Shown here: in pieces, positions 17,197 through 24,858 of the stretch
How positions within the stretch are numbered: the stretch's first letter is position 1
Layout: each line of letters opens with the position of its first letter
Origin: an uncultured Bacteroidales bacterium
Lineage (GTDB): Bacteria; Bacteroidota; Bacteroidia; Bacteroidales; Bacteroidaceae
Direction: 5' to 3'
DNA length: 44,565 nucleotides
Assembly: GCA_902774275.1 (NCBI GenBank)
Contig: CACYHN010000011.1
Coordinates: forward strand, 1 to 44,565
The notes under the pieces: model-generated
Database searches by the model: none
What the model was told of the DNA's origin: nothing
What the model saw: only the letters and a program-made list of their open reading frames with translations
Program-made: the position numbers and the translations under genes

Positions 17197-17477
17197 ATAA
17201 GAAATATATCCCCAATCCATCGGACCTGACCGATATTGTGCTGCCCGATGAACTAACTCAACTGACCGAGGCCATTGCAGCCAATGTGCATGAGGTGTGG
17301 GCTGCGGGCCGTATTAAGGAGGGCTGGAAACACGGGCCCGAGCGCAGTGACAGTCTTAAGACGCATCCTTGTCTGGTTCCTTATGACGAACTTCCCGAAT
17401 CCGAGAAACAGTATGACAGGGAGACTGCTATGAATACCCTGAAACTGATAGTAAAATTGGGGTATAGGATTTCATGA
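17193..17477 (+). CDS. Stand-alone RyR-domain protein
   Basis: 94 residues from ATG 17193, consisting almost entirely of one RyR repeat: AIAANVHEVWAAGRIKEGW, HGPERSD, THPCLVPYDELPESEKQYDR, TLKLIVKLGY. In animals these repeats decorate ryanodine receptors; bacterial versions exist but their ligand is unknown to me. The 4-base overlap with the membrane double-Rossmann gene and the 16-base gap to the sigma-factor gene point to one operon. It may bind the same ligand as the RyR tail of its neighbours. Confidence 0.88.
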   Translation: MNKKYIPNPSDLTDIVLPDELTQLTEAIAANVHEVWAAGRIKEGWKHGPERSDSLKTHPCLVPYDELPESEKQYDRETAMNTLKLIVKLGYRIS

Positions 17478-17493
17478 TTGTGATATTCCACTT

Positions 17494-18051
17494 ATGACTG
17501 ACAGGGATATTATTCACGGATTGATTGAGAAGGACAACCGGGTAACCCGGGAGTTCTTTTTTGGCACCTGTCGTCCGTTGTTCTGCAGGATTATCGGCCA
17601 ACTGTTCAGTTATGATGTGGATTATGATGAATTTGTGAATGAGTTATATGTGTATCTGATGGATGACGATGCGCGTAAACTCAGGGAGTTTGAATACCGC
17701 AGTTCAGTTTATACCTGGCTTAAGGTATTGGCTATCCGGTACTTCATGAAGAAACGGGACCGCTTGATAGATGACAGTTCCCGAAAACCTCTATATGAAG
17801 AGCCGGTGCAGTCTGATGAGAAAGAGGATGGATTGACTGTAGAATCTGATTTAGAGAAGTTGCTGTCTCTGATGCCCAACCCAAGGTACGCCTATGTTAT
17901 CAGGAAACTGATGCTGGAGGACTGTGAGCCTGATCTGTTGGCCGATGAGATGGGTGTGACAACTGCAAATCTGTATAATATAAAACGGCGTGCGATTGCG
18001 CAACTTACACTAATCGCCCTAAACGACATTGAAGAGTATGGCAAAAAATAA
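17494..18051 (+). CDS. ECF-like sigma-70 family RNA polymerase sigma factor
   Basis: 185 residues. Region 2 is visible as FFFGTCRPLFCRIIGQLF, DEFVNELYVYLMDDD and SSVYTWLKVLAIRYFMKKRDR. After a linker, region 4 carries the helix-turn-helix segment LADEMGVTTANLYNIKRRAIAQL. It sits between two RyR-domain genes and overlaps the next gene, which starts like an anti-sigma factor, by 14 bases. It therefore probably transcribes a regulon controlled through the RyR proteins. A GTGATATTCCA motif lies just upstream of its start. Confidence 0.82.
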   Translation: MTDRDIIHGLIEKDNRVTREFFFGTCRPLFCRIIGQLFSYDVDYDEFVNELYVYLMDDDARKLREFEYRSSVYTWLKVLAIRYFMKKRDRLIDDSSRKPLYEEPVQSDEKEDGLTVESDLEKLLSLMPNPRYAYVIRKLMLEDCEPDLLADEMGVTTANLYNIKRRAIAQLTLIALNDIEEYGKK

Positions 18052-18976
18052 AAGCATATCGGACCAACTGTTGGCGGCATATCTGGATGGAAAGACCAGC
18101 CCGGCGGAAACTCTTTTGGTGCTGGAGGCTCTGAAGCAGGATAGCAGTCTTCGTGAGGCTCTGGGCATTGCACTGGCGGTTGATGATAAGGTAACGTTTG
18201 ATATCCTGCCCATGATGGAACATGCGGCCCAAAACCAGGGCAATATATGCAGCGTATTGTGCGAGGCGTTTATCCTGCATCGTAGGGATGTGCTTTTTTC
18301 AGAGAAAGATTTGCTGGAGATGGCCAATGCAAGAAACTGGCTCAAGCCGCAGGGTGCTCCGATACATTCAATCGGTCAGCTACTGGCTCATTACGGGTTG
18401 ATGGTTACGCGCAGGTACAATGCATGCACAGATGATATCCTGGGTGCCTTACAGACCAATAATGATGTGATTGTGGCCGTTGACAGTGATAAACTCTATC
18501 CCGATCGCGACGATCCAGATGATGCGGTTAATCATGCGGTCGTTGTGCTGGGCGTTGAAGGGGAGTGGGTGAGTCTGTTTGATCCATCTGGCAAGGAGAC
18601 GAATGTGAGGGTCCGGACAAAGGACTTTACAAGAGCGTGGAACGAATCAAAAAACTATATGGTACGTGTATTGCAATCTGTTGAGGATTATGAGCCTCAA
18701 CCTATAAATCTGGATGATGTTGAACTAACCGATGATTTGGTTGAACTGCGTGAAGCGATAGCCGAGAACGCTCATGAGGTGTGGGCTGCGGCGCGTAAAA
18801 AAGAGGGCTGGACATACGGAAAGGTTAGGGATGATGAACATAAGAAACATCCGGACCTGATTCCTTATTCGGCTCTTCCGGAAAGTGAGAAGGAATATGA
18901 TCGGATTATGGCTCTCAACACCATCAAGTTGGTCCGTAAACTTGGATTTGATATAGTAAAAAACAAAAAGAAATAA
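18038..18976 (+). CDS. Anti-sigma-like / C39-peptidase-like / RyR three-domain protein
   Basis: 312 residues from ATG 18038. Residues 6-45 (SDQLLAAYLDGKTSPAETL) resemble the N-terminal helices of Bacteroidetes anti-sigma factors but lack a zinc motif. Residues about 65-215 look like a C39/papain-like peptidase: Gln67, Cys71 in NICSVLCEAFIL, His166 in NHAVVVLG, Asp182 in LFDPSG. Residues about 228-308 are a RyR repeat (AIAENAHEVWAAARKKEGW...LIPYSALPESEKEYDR), close to the solo RyR protein. No signal peptide or TM is seen, so it acts in the cytosol. The layout suggests ligand binding by RyR, a peptidase step, and release of the sigma factor. That scheme is inference. Confidence 0.78.
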   Translation: MAKNKSISDQLLAAYLDGKTSPAETLLVLEALKQDSSLREALGIALAVDDKVTFDILPMMEHAAQNQGNICSVLCEAFILHRRDVLFSEKDLLEMANARNWLKPQGAPIHSIGQLLAHYGLMVTRRYNACTDDILGALQTNNDVIVAVDSDKLYPDRDDPDDAVNHAVVVLGVEGEWVSLFDPSGKETNVRVRTKDFTRAWNESKNYMVRVLQSVEDYEPQPINLDDVELTDDLVELREAIAENAHEVWAAARKKEGWTYGKVRDDEHKKHPDLIPYSALPESEKEYDRIMALNTIKLVRKLGFDIVKNKKK

Positions 18977-19013
18977 GGTATATTGGTGAAAAAAGACAGG
19001 ATTGTGATGTCTG

Positions 19014-19081
19014 AGTGATAGATTCCGCTCATGGTGGTTATTATTATGTGTGAACTATATTTAAAGAGAAGAATCATTATG
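19014..19081 (+). repeat. Leader repeat copy A upstream of the YD-repeat lipoprotein gene
   Basis: AGTGATAGATTCCG, then TCATG, TAAAGAG and ATTATG blocks, shared in the same order with 20666-20725. In this copy the ATG at the end opens only an 11-codon frame (MLAIQLLYVA). The 185-base gap holding it has no other gene. Confidence 0.55.
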
Positions 19082-19161
19082 CTGGCGATTCAACTATTAT
19101 ATGTGGCTTAAGTCTGATAACAGAGTTTATTATTACATTATTAAGTCTCAATACTATCTTT

Positions 19162-20643
19162 ATGAGGAAAGATATTATCCAATTTTACTTGTGTTTTTAT
19201 TTGACAATTGTTTTTTTCTGTCAATGTGGTAGTTCTAACAGTAAACCAGAATCAAGGATTTATGCGCGTGATCTACCGGATGAGCCAACTGCACAAGATT
19301 ATGGTTTACGACAGGATGTTGAATCTATGACAGAGGATTCATACTATTATTATGATGATAGTCCTGTCGAAAATGAAGTAACAGAGACAGGGAAGATAAA
19401 ACAATATGGACAGTATCGTTACACTTCTACTATCCTTTTTGACCGAGAAGGAAAGAATACAAAGCAAACATTTACAAGAATGGATTATGATAATAAAACT
19501 CTTGTTAATAATTCCGATATAAAGTTGTATGATAATAAAGGTAGACGTATTTTATATGAAGAACACTATTATTATGTTGATGATGAAACTGGAAAAAGAA
19601 ATAAGAGGGTTTTCGGAGCTAGCGATATTTATGAAGATGAAGATTATAAAACGTACCGCACAAATATTTTTATGTTTGAAGATGGTCGAACTCAGAAGAC
19701 CGACAGATATTTATTTGAAGAGTATGATGATAACCATCGGGTAACAAAAAGATACAACCAAAACCAGGAATGTATAGTAATGTGGTATGAATCTAAAAAT
19801 GATGAAGAGAAACTTGAATATTCTGAAGATGGTAAACTGTTAAGCAAAACAATATACGATACCCAAGGTCGATTAATCGAATGCTGGTCAAGAAATGAAG
19901 ATGGAGACTTGTTTTTGAGTAAAAAAAACGTTTATGATAAGAAAGACCAGACCCGAACTTGTTTTGATTATGCGAATGGGGTGTCTTTGATAGAATACTA
20001 TGATAATCCAGATTTTACCAAAGTGACAAAGATAGTGCAAAAAGATTCTGATGGCAATATAACAGATGAAAGATCATATTTGTATGATAGCAGAGATAAT
20101 GTTGTAAATGTGGTTTCCTTGGTTAAACATAATGAAAACACTAATTATACATACGAATATGATGAAAAAGATAACTGGATAATTAAGAAATCCATTTCTG
20201 CTAGTGCGGATGTAATTATCATAATTGTAAGACATATTAAATATTATGATGGGTATAATTCCGATGATAGATTATCAGAAATAATTGATGAATATATAGA
20301 TAAGTCTACATTGTCATCCAAACAGTTAAGAAGTACACAAACAAATAGCGGTTTAACGCCCTTTGCCCACTACAACATCACTTATCCGACAATACAATCT
20401 GTACCAAGCGTAATACCTACACAAAGTAATACATCGAACAATGATAATTTTGGTATCGATGCAAACCATGTTTGTAGTTTATGCCACGGAAATGGTCGAA
20501 TTGAAAAATACAATTATACGCCATTGTTTGGGTTGGATGATTCATATGTGTTATGTGAAGAATGTGGTAAATCATTTTTGCGTTCTATGGGACATACACA
20601 TATAACTTGCCCGCAATGTCATGGGAACAAGGTGATGAATTGA
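19162..20643 (+). CDS. YD-repeat-like lipoprotein with C-terminal CxxC zinc cluster
   Basis: 493 residues. The hydrophobic leader (FYLCFYLTIVFFCQCGSS) looks like a lipoprotein signal. The middle is a run of degenerate YD-type repeats (YDNKGRR, YDTQGRLIECW, YDSRDNV, YEYDEKDNW) with strong Asp/Tyr/Lys content, the beta-rich pattern of Rhs-related scaffolds but without an Rhs core or toxin tip. The last about 55 residues hold three CxxC pairs (CSLCHGNG, CEEC, CPQCHGN), like the DnaJ cysteine-rich zinc cluster, which is unusual on an exported lipoprotein. It is the first gene after the RyR operon. Its function is not recognised. Confidence 0.75.
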   Translation: MRKDIIQFYLCFYLTIVFFCQCGSSNSKPESRIYARDLPDEPTAQDYGLRQDVESMTEDSYYYYDDSPVENEVTETGKIKQYGQYRYTSTILFDREGKNTKQTFTRMDYDNKTLVNNSDIKLYDNKGRRILYEEHYYYVDDETGKRNKRVFGASDIYEDEDYKTYRTNIFMFEDGRTQKTDRYLFEEYDDNHRVTKRYNQNQECIVMWYESKNDEEKLEYSEDGKLLSKTIYDTQGRLIECWSRNEDGDLFLSKKNVYDKKDQTRTCFDYANGVSLIEYYDNPDFTKVTKIVQKDSDGNITDERSYLYDSRDNVVNVVSLVKHNENTNYTYEYDEKDNWIIKKSISASADVIIIIVRHIKYYDGYNSDDRLSEIIDEYIDKSTLSSKQLRSTQTNSGLTPFAHYNITYPTIQSVPSVIPTQSNTSNNDNFGIDANHVCSLCHGNGRIEKYNYTPLFGLDDSYVLCEECGKSFLRSMGHTHITCPQCHGNKVMN

Positions 20644-20665
20644 TGAAAAATGCCTGATTACAGCA

Positions 20666-20725
20666 AGTGATAGATTCCGATCATGATTGTACTCTTTATG
20701 TCGTATGATAAAGAGTACGATTATG
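20666..20725 (+). repeat. Leader repeat copy B upstream of the WG-repeat gene
   Basis: Same block order as copy A at 19014-19081 (AGTGATAGATTCCG, TCATG, TTATG, TAAAGAG, ATTATG) with a few deletions. Here the final ATG (20723) is the likely start codon of a real gene. Confidence 0.55.
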
Positions 20726-20726
20726 A
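20681..20726 (+). promoter_or_regulatory. Hairpin enclosing the start codon of the WG-repeat gene
   Basis: An 11-bp perfect stem, GTACTCTTTAT (20689-20699) with ATAAAGAGTAC (20708-20718), has an 8-nt loop. Outer bases continue pairing with wobbles down to 20681/20726, so the ATG at 20723 lies within the stem. Folding of the mRNA could hide the start and limit translation. Confidence 0.5.
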
Positions 20727-21778
20727 AAGAAAAGTTTGCAAAAGTGTTGAACGCCGCCTGGAAAATGGGTGTTGCGTTGGTAGGTCTATGGATTGTTCTG
20801 ACTTTCTATAGGCATGTAAATTTCTATTGGGGCCGAGCCGGATGGAGCGATAGGACATTATCGGCCGATGTCGAGGTTCGCGCCTATAGAAACGATACAT
20901 GGCGTGTTTACAACAAGCATATCGGACGTTATACCACAAAGAAGGTGCGTTGGGTATCTGGGACTCCGGAGCGTGACAGTTTAACGGTGTTTTGTGACAT
21001 GAAAGGGTATCGTGGCTTCCTCAATGTGAATACAGGGGAGATTGTGATTCCGGCACAGTATGGTAAGGCTTGGGTATTCTCTGAAGGGCTGGCAGCGGTA
21101 GAGTATGATAAGAAGAAACTGGGATTCATAAACCATGACAATGAAATGGTTATTGAAGATGTGCCTCATGAATCCGGTTTCTTTGACTATGTGTTCAAGG
21201 ACGGATTCTGCACGGTTATGATTTGGGATGACAAGACCGATAAAAGGATATATTCAGTTTACAGCAGCAAGACATTGGGAAAAGTTGGCGAGTACCATTG
21301 TATCAAACAACTTGAACGTGGTAACTACATGATAGCACGCAGTGATGAAGGTTACTGGTTATTGGACAGTGAATACAAAAGCGTGTTTGATGAACCGTAT
21401 GATTACATGGAAGAAGTATATGGAGGGGATGGCGTTTTTGCGACACGCAACTTTGTAAAACAGTACTTGGATTATGACGGAATGCTATTGGAACCGTTTG
21501 TAATAGATGGTACCGAGAGGCTGAATTATGCAACCGGACTTACGGATGCCAGTTCGGAATATGACCAGGATGTAGTTCTTGAATTTGAGCCGGAATTGGT
21601 AGCATATAGAGTCAATGACAATTACGGATTGATGAATGCCCACACCGGAAAGATTATCACACCAGCCCAATATGGCGAGATATACATGATCTCAAAAGAT
21701 TTGTTGCGCGCAGAAGTGAATTACAGCAACAATGAAAGTGTGTTGTTGGACAGGAACGGAAATAAAGTTGAGCAATAA
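20723..21778 (+). CDS. WG-repeat membrane-anchored protein
   Basis: 351 residues from ATG 20723, with an N-terminal TM anchor (MGVALVGLWIVLTFY). The body is built of WG (KWG) beta-repeats such as GFLNVNTGEIVIPAQYGKAWVFSEG, LGFINHDNEMVIE and YGLMNAHTGKIITPAQYG. These form a beta structure used in binding, in periplasmic or surface proteins. The earlier TTG 20687 is less likely. It is the last gene of the island on this strand and is followed by a probable terminator. No enzymatic motif is seen. Confidence 0.8.
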   Translation: MKEKFAKVLNAAWKMGVALVGLWIVLTFYRHVNFYWGRAGWSDRTLSADVEVRAYRNDTWRVYNKHIGRYTTKKVRWVSGTPERDSLTVFCDMKGYRGFLNVNTGEIVIPAQYGKAWVFSEGLAAVEYDKKKLGFINHDNEMVIEDVPHESGFFDYVFKDGFCTVMIWDDKTDKRIYSVYSSKTLGKVGEYHCIKQLERGNYMIARSDEGYWLLDSEYKSVFDEPYDYMEEVYGGDGVFATRNFVKQYLDYDGMLLEPFVIDGTERLNYATGLTDASSEYDQDVVLEFEPELVAYRVNDNYGLMNAHTGKIITPAQYGEIYMISKDLLRAEVNYSNNESVLLDRNGNKVEQ

Positions 21779-21824
21779 AGTAGGGTGTTAAGAATGATTT
21801 GTATGCTAACCTTTAAATTTGACA

Positions 21825-21849
21825 ACTGGTATATAGTTACCTGTTTTTT
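21825..21849 (+). terminator. Probable rho-independent terminator at the end of the island operon
   Basis: ACTGGTA, loop TATAGT, TACCTGT (one mismatch), followed directly by a run of Ts (21844-21849). The stem is weak, but the position, 46 bases after the last island gene, fits. The T-run overlaps the present fic stop codon on the other strand. Confidence 0.45.
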
Positions 21850-22633
21850 AGAATATAAAGGTTTTAGGACGGGATTGCTTCTTCTTCTGGGCAATCTCGT
21901 CTTGCATGCGGGCTGTTGCTTTCTTAAAGAAATAGGATATCAGATACTCGTCTGTGCCTTCTGTTCTGATAGCCCTGAGTGCTTCAATGTAAGCTGATTT
22001 GTCCTGTTGGGGGATGATGATGATGGGATGTCCCATCTTTTGGAGAATAAAGTTCGAGAACAGACGGCCTAACCTGCCGTTACCGTCGCGGAAAGGATGC
22101 AGATACTCATAGAATCCGTGGAATCTTGCGGCGATTATTACGGGATGTATTCTGGCAGCTTCAATCTGCTTCTGGGTTGATGCAAGCAAATCCGGAACTT
22201 TAGCAATCAATAACTCGTGTTGACCGAAAACGGTATCACCTGCAGCCATATCCTTATTGGTATATTGGCCGGGGACTGCGCCGGGATGGCGATATGAGAT
22301 AGTGTGTTGGGTAAGTAACTTGTGAGTTTTTTTAAGAAGTTGTTCAGATAGAGGATTGTTCAATTGTGAAAACAGATACTCATAAGCTTGGAAATGATCC
22401 AGTATCTCAAAAGCCTCAAACAACGTCTTACCCTTGGGAATTAGTCCTAACCCTTTCTCTTTGAGTTCACGAGTGTCATTAACCGTGAAAGAGTTTCCTT
22501 CTATGGCGCAACTATGAGCAGAGAACAGAACCTCATTGTACTGCCTCAAGTCCTCAACGGACATTCTATCAGATATGTAACTCCGATAGATATCCAGTAG
22601 TTCGTTATATTGGGCTATCTCTTTCTCAAACAT
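21848..22633 (-). CDS. Fic family protein (AMPylase-type), C-terminus rebuilt by the island
   Basis: 261 residues. It carries the Fic core HPFRDGNGRLGRLF (catalytic His, phosphate-binding GNGR) and an N-terminal auto-inhibition motif SCAIEGN of the (S/T)xxxE(G/N) type, so it is expected to be a self-inhibited nucleotidyl- (AMP-) transferase acting on a cytosolic protein. The C-terminus reads SRPKTFIF here, whereas the remnant copy beside alkD reads SRPKTSITH, showing that the last three codons and the stop now come from island DNA. It lies 47 bases after the SpoIID-fusion gene on the same strand. Confidence 0.9.
   Translation of the reverse strand: MFEKEIAQYNELLDIYRSYISDRMSVEDLRQYNEVLFSAHSCAIEGNSFTVNDTRELKEKGLGLIPKGKTLFEAFEILDHFQAYEYLFSQLNNPLSEQLLKKTHKLLTQHTISYRHPGAVPGQYTNKDMAAGDTVFGQHELLIAKVPDLLASTQKQIEAARIHPVIIAARFHGFYEYLHPFRDGNGRLGRLFSNFILQKMGHPIIIIPQQDKSAYIEALRAIRTEGTDEYLISYFFKKATARMQDEIAQKKKQSRPKTFIF
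21859..21899 (-). repeat. 41-bp direct repeat, right copy (fic 3' coding end)
   Basis: Matches 6344-6384 at 40 of 41 bases and encodes EIAQKKKQSRPKT at the end of fic. Together with the left copy it brackets about 15.5 kb in which every gene is on the + strand. It marks the right boundary of the accessory island. Confidence 0.85.
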
Positions 22634-22680
22634 GTTTGCAAATTAAGGTAAAGTCTTGCAAATAACAAAACACTGTCCCA

Positions 22681-24855
22681 TTAGTAGAATCTGCCCAGTG
22701 TAGTGCCAGGATAGTAATGCTGCAGGATTTCGCGGTAAGTGTAGCCCTTGGCGGCCATGACGGCGGCTCCAATCTGGCATAGGCCTGCTCCGTGTCCCCA
22801 GCCTGCTCCGTGCAGGATGAAGCCTTGAATATTGCCGTTTTCATCGGTGTTTTTCTCAACTACGAACGCGCTGCTGAATAGATGACTTTCAGAGAGGGTG
22901 CGCCTTATCTCCAGTTCCTTGCCGATAGTAACGGTACTCTTGGTGCCTTCAATCTCCAACTCATAGATACGGCCCGATGGACCACGCTTAATAGGCCTTA
23001 AATCAACAATGTCACCTATATCCAGCCCCGATTTACGGCGGAAAATATCAGAAACCTGTTCTGTGGAGTACTCTACTTTCCAGCGGTAATAATCAGGTGT
23101 TTCAAGGTCATAGCCGTTGAGTGACTGGGCCAGGATGTTGCCGTCAGCTGAATTGCAGAATGATTTGGGCTCTGACATGATCCACTGGCGGGCATTCTCC
23201 TCAATTGAGAGGTCGGGCAGGGCACCCTCATTAATGCTGCTGTCACGCAATGCTACCAGATATGGCTTGTGCTCATCCTGCCAGCAGGTCTCAAACTGCT
23301 CGGTCACGCCGCCGCAGCACTTGCTGAAACGTGCGTCACACAGGTGACCGTCATACACCAGGGTCTGTCCCATGGTTTCCTTTACTGCGGTCTGGGCTGC
23401 TGCGCTGATTATACGTGTGCGGCCCTGATAGCGCTGGCAGTGGTCATCGGCACAGACGTCAAATAGTGTGTGCTGGTCATGATCATACCATTTGATTATG
23501 CGGTTCAGGATATAATCATGCGCCGGTGTGGCAATACCGGCAGCCTCTTTCTTGCGGTATGGTGAACGCAGCTGCGCCAGAACCCAGCTGCGTGAAATAA
23601 CGGCATGGGCCTTGAGGAACTCCTTGGAGGCCGTGGGTTTCATCTCTGATGAGATAACGCTTGTCAGGTAATCCTCCACGGGCAGTATGTTGATGGCACG
23701 GACCAATCCGTTCTCAACAATGAACTTAAGTTGCCCGGAGAAAGTCTGCTCCTCATTACGTTCCCAATGGAATCCGATGCCAATAGTTACGTCATGCAGC
23801 GTGAATGTGCTGCCGTGCTCGTGAGGCTTGAGAGTGAGGCTGTCCAGGAGTATGCCGTTCCAGTTCAAACGGCCTTGGACAGCGTTTATGCTCATCTCAC
23901 CCTCAAAACTGTTGTGGCCGTCTGTGTAGCTGTCATTGAGGCAGAAACGTATCTCCTGAGCGGCCATGATGCCCACCTTGATCTTGGGCTGTTGCGGGGT
24001 AACCTGACGATATATGTCAAGCACCTGGCGCTCTGTGAGACTGTCAAAATCCTCTTTGCGCGGAGTGATTACCAGTCCGAACATATCAACTGCACCTGGG
24101 CTGACCATAATTTTGCCCATTTCATCGGCATAATAGCAGTCAGGGCGGTGCTTACTGCGTGGTATGATGGCGGTTATCACCTGACCGTTACGGTTGAATG
24201 AGAGCACGTTCATGCGCGGTTCATAATCTCCGTCATAAATAGTCATGCCGTTCACGTAATCCCACAGCTTGGAGGGATCAGAACCTTTGATTACTATAAC
24301 CGGGAATCCGAAGGGCTGGATAGTTACAGGCTCGTCTTTTGCTGACGGCTCGTTCTCACGCAGTTTGTCCACCAACGGAATGCCTTCAGAACGCCCTATC
24401 TGCATGTGCAGATGGTCCGGGGCCGATGCTCCGCTGCGTGGCCCGTTGTAGAATATCATGTAACCAGGCTCAAGCTCAGAGGCAATCTGAAGCATCTTCT
24501 CATAGCAATCTTTGAATGCCTGCTTGCGGTGCTCTCGGCTCACCACACAGAAATGCTCCCTGAGTATAGGATAGGGGTTGAGCAAGAGGTCAAATCCGTC
24601 ACCGGCGTCAAAGGCAATCTGCTCTTGAGGACGGTTTTCACTGCAAAGGAAACAGGGGCGTACGGTAGTCTCTGCCGGTTGAACCTTAGCTGTGGTTGAA
24701 ATTATGCGTGCAGGGTTGTGCTGGAGTGCAAGTCCCGATGATGAGAGTACACGTGTCTGTACCTGCTCCAGGTTGCTGAATGCCTCACGTGCCGCAGGCC
24801 ATACGTTGAGTTGCTGTTCCAGGCAGATATCCAGATGCTTGAAAAAGTTATCCAT
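22681..24855 (-). CDS. HIT-fold (DUF4922) phosphorylase-like / SpoIID-LytB fusion protein
   Basis: 724 residues. Residues about 1-310 match DUF4922, a GalT/HIT-fold nucleotidyl hydrolase/transferase region with HLHMQ (His148, His150, Gln152) and a CFLC pair at 68-71. Residues about 320-724 match SpoIID/LytB: LPVEDYLTSVISSEMKPTASKEFLKAHAVISRSW with the catalytic-type Glu, CCGG, and a GAGWGHGAGLCQIGA end. SpoIID-type enzymes cut peptidoglycan glycan strands outside the membrane, yet no signal peptide or TM is visible, so the location is puzzling. It starts 3 bases after the GT2 gene stop and is co-transcribed with it. Confidence 0.85.
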   Translation of the reverse strand: MDNFFKHLDICLEQQLNVWPAAREAFSNLEQVQTRVLSSSGLALQHNPARIISTTAKVQPAETTVRPCFLCSENRPQEQIAFDAGDGFDLLLNPYPILREHFCVVSREHRKQAFKDCYEKMLQIASELEPGYMIFYNGPRSGASAPDHLHMQIGRSEGIPLVDKLRENEPSAKDEPVTIQPFGFPVIVIKGSDPSKLWDYVNGMTIYDGDYEPRMNVLSFNRNGQVITAIIPRSKHRPDCYYADEMGKIMVSPGAVDMFGLVITPRKEDFDSLTERQVLDIYRQVTPQQPKIKVGIMAAQEIRFCLNDSYTDGHNSFEGEMSINAVQGRLNWNGILLDSLTLKPHEHGSTFTLHDVTIGIGFHWERNEEQTFSGQLKFIVENGLVRAINILPVEDYLTSVISSEMKPTASKEFLKAHAVISRSWVLAQLRSPYRKKEAAGIATPAHDYILNRIIKWYDHDQHTLFDVCADDHCQRYQGRTRIISAAAQTAVKETMGQTLVYDGHLCDARFSKCCGGVTEQFETCWQDEHKPYLVALRDSSINEGALPDLSIEENARQWIMSEPKSFCNSADGNILAQSLNGYDLETPDYYRWKVEYSTEQVSDIFRRKSGLDIGDIVDLRPIKRGPSGRIYELEIEGTKSTVTIGKELEIRRTLSESHLFSSAFVVEKNTDENGNIQGFILHGAGWGHGAGLCQIGAAVMAAKGYTYREILQHYYPGTTLGRFY

Positions 24856-24858
24856 CAG

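Noticed and set aside
19162-20643. YD repeats suggested an Rhs toxin
   Set aside because: The protein is short, lacks the Rhs core motif and a toxin tip, and has no immunity gene after it.
23731-24201. Open frame on + inside the HIT/SpoIID gene
   Set aside because: It is antisense to a well-supported gene and shows no recognisable protein features.
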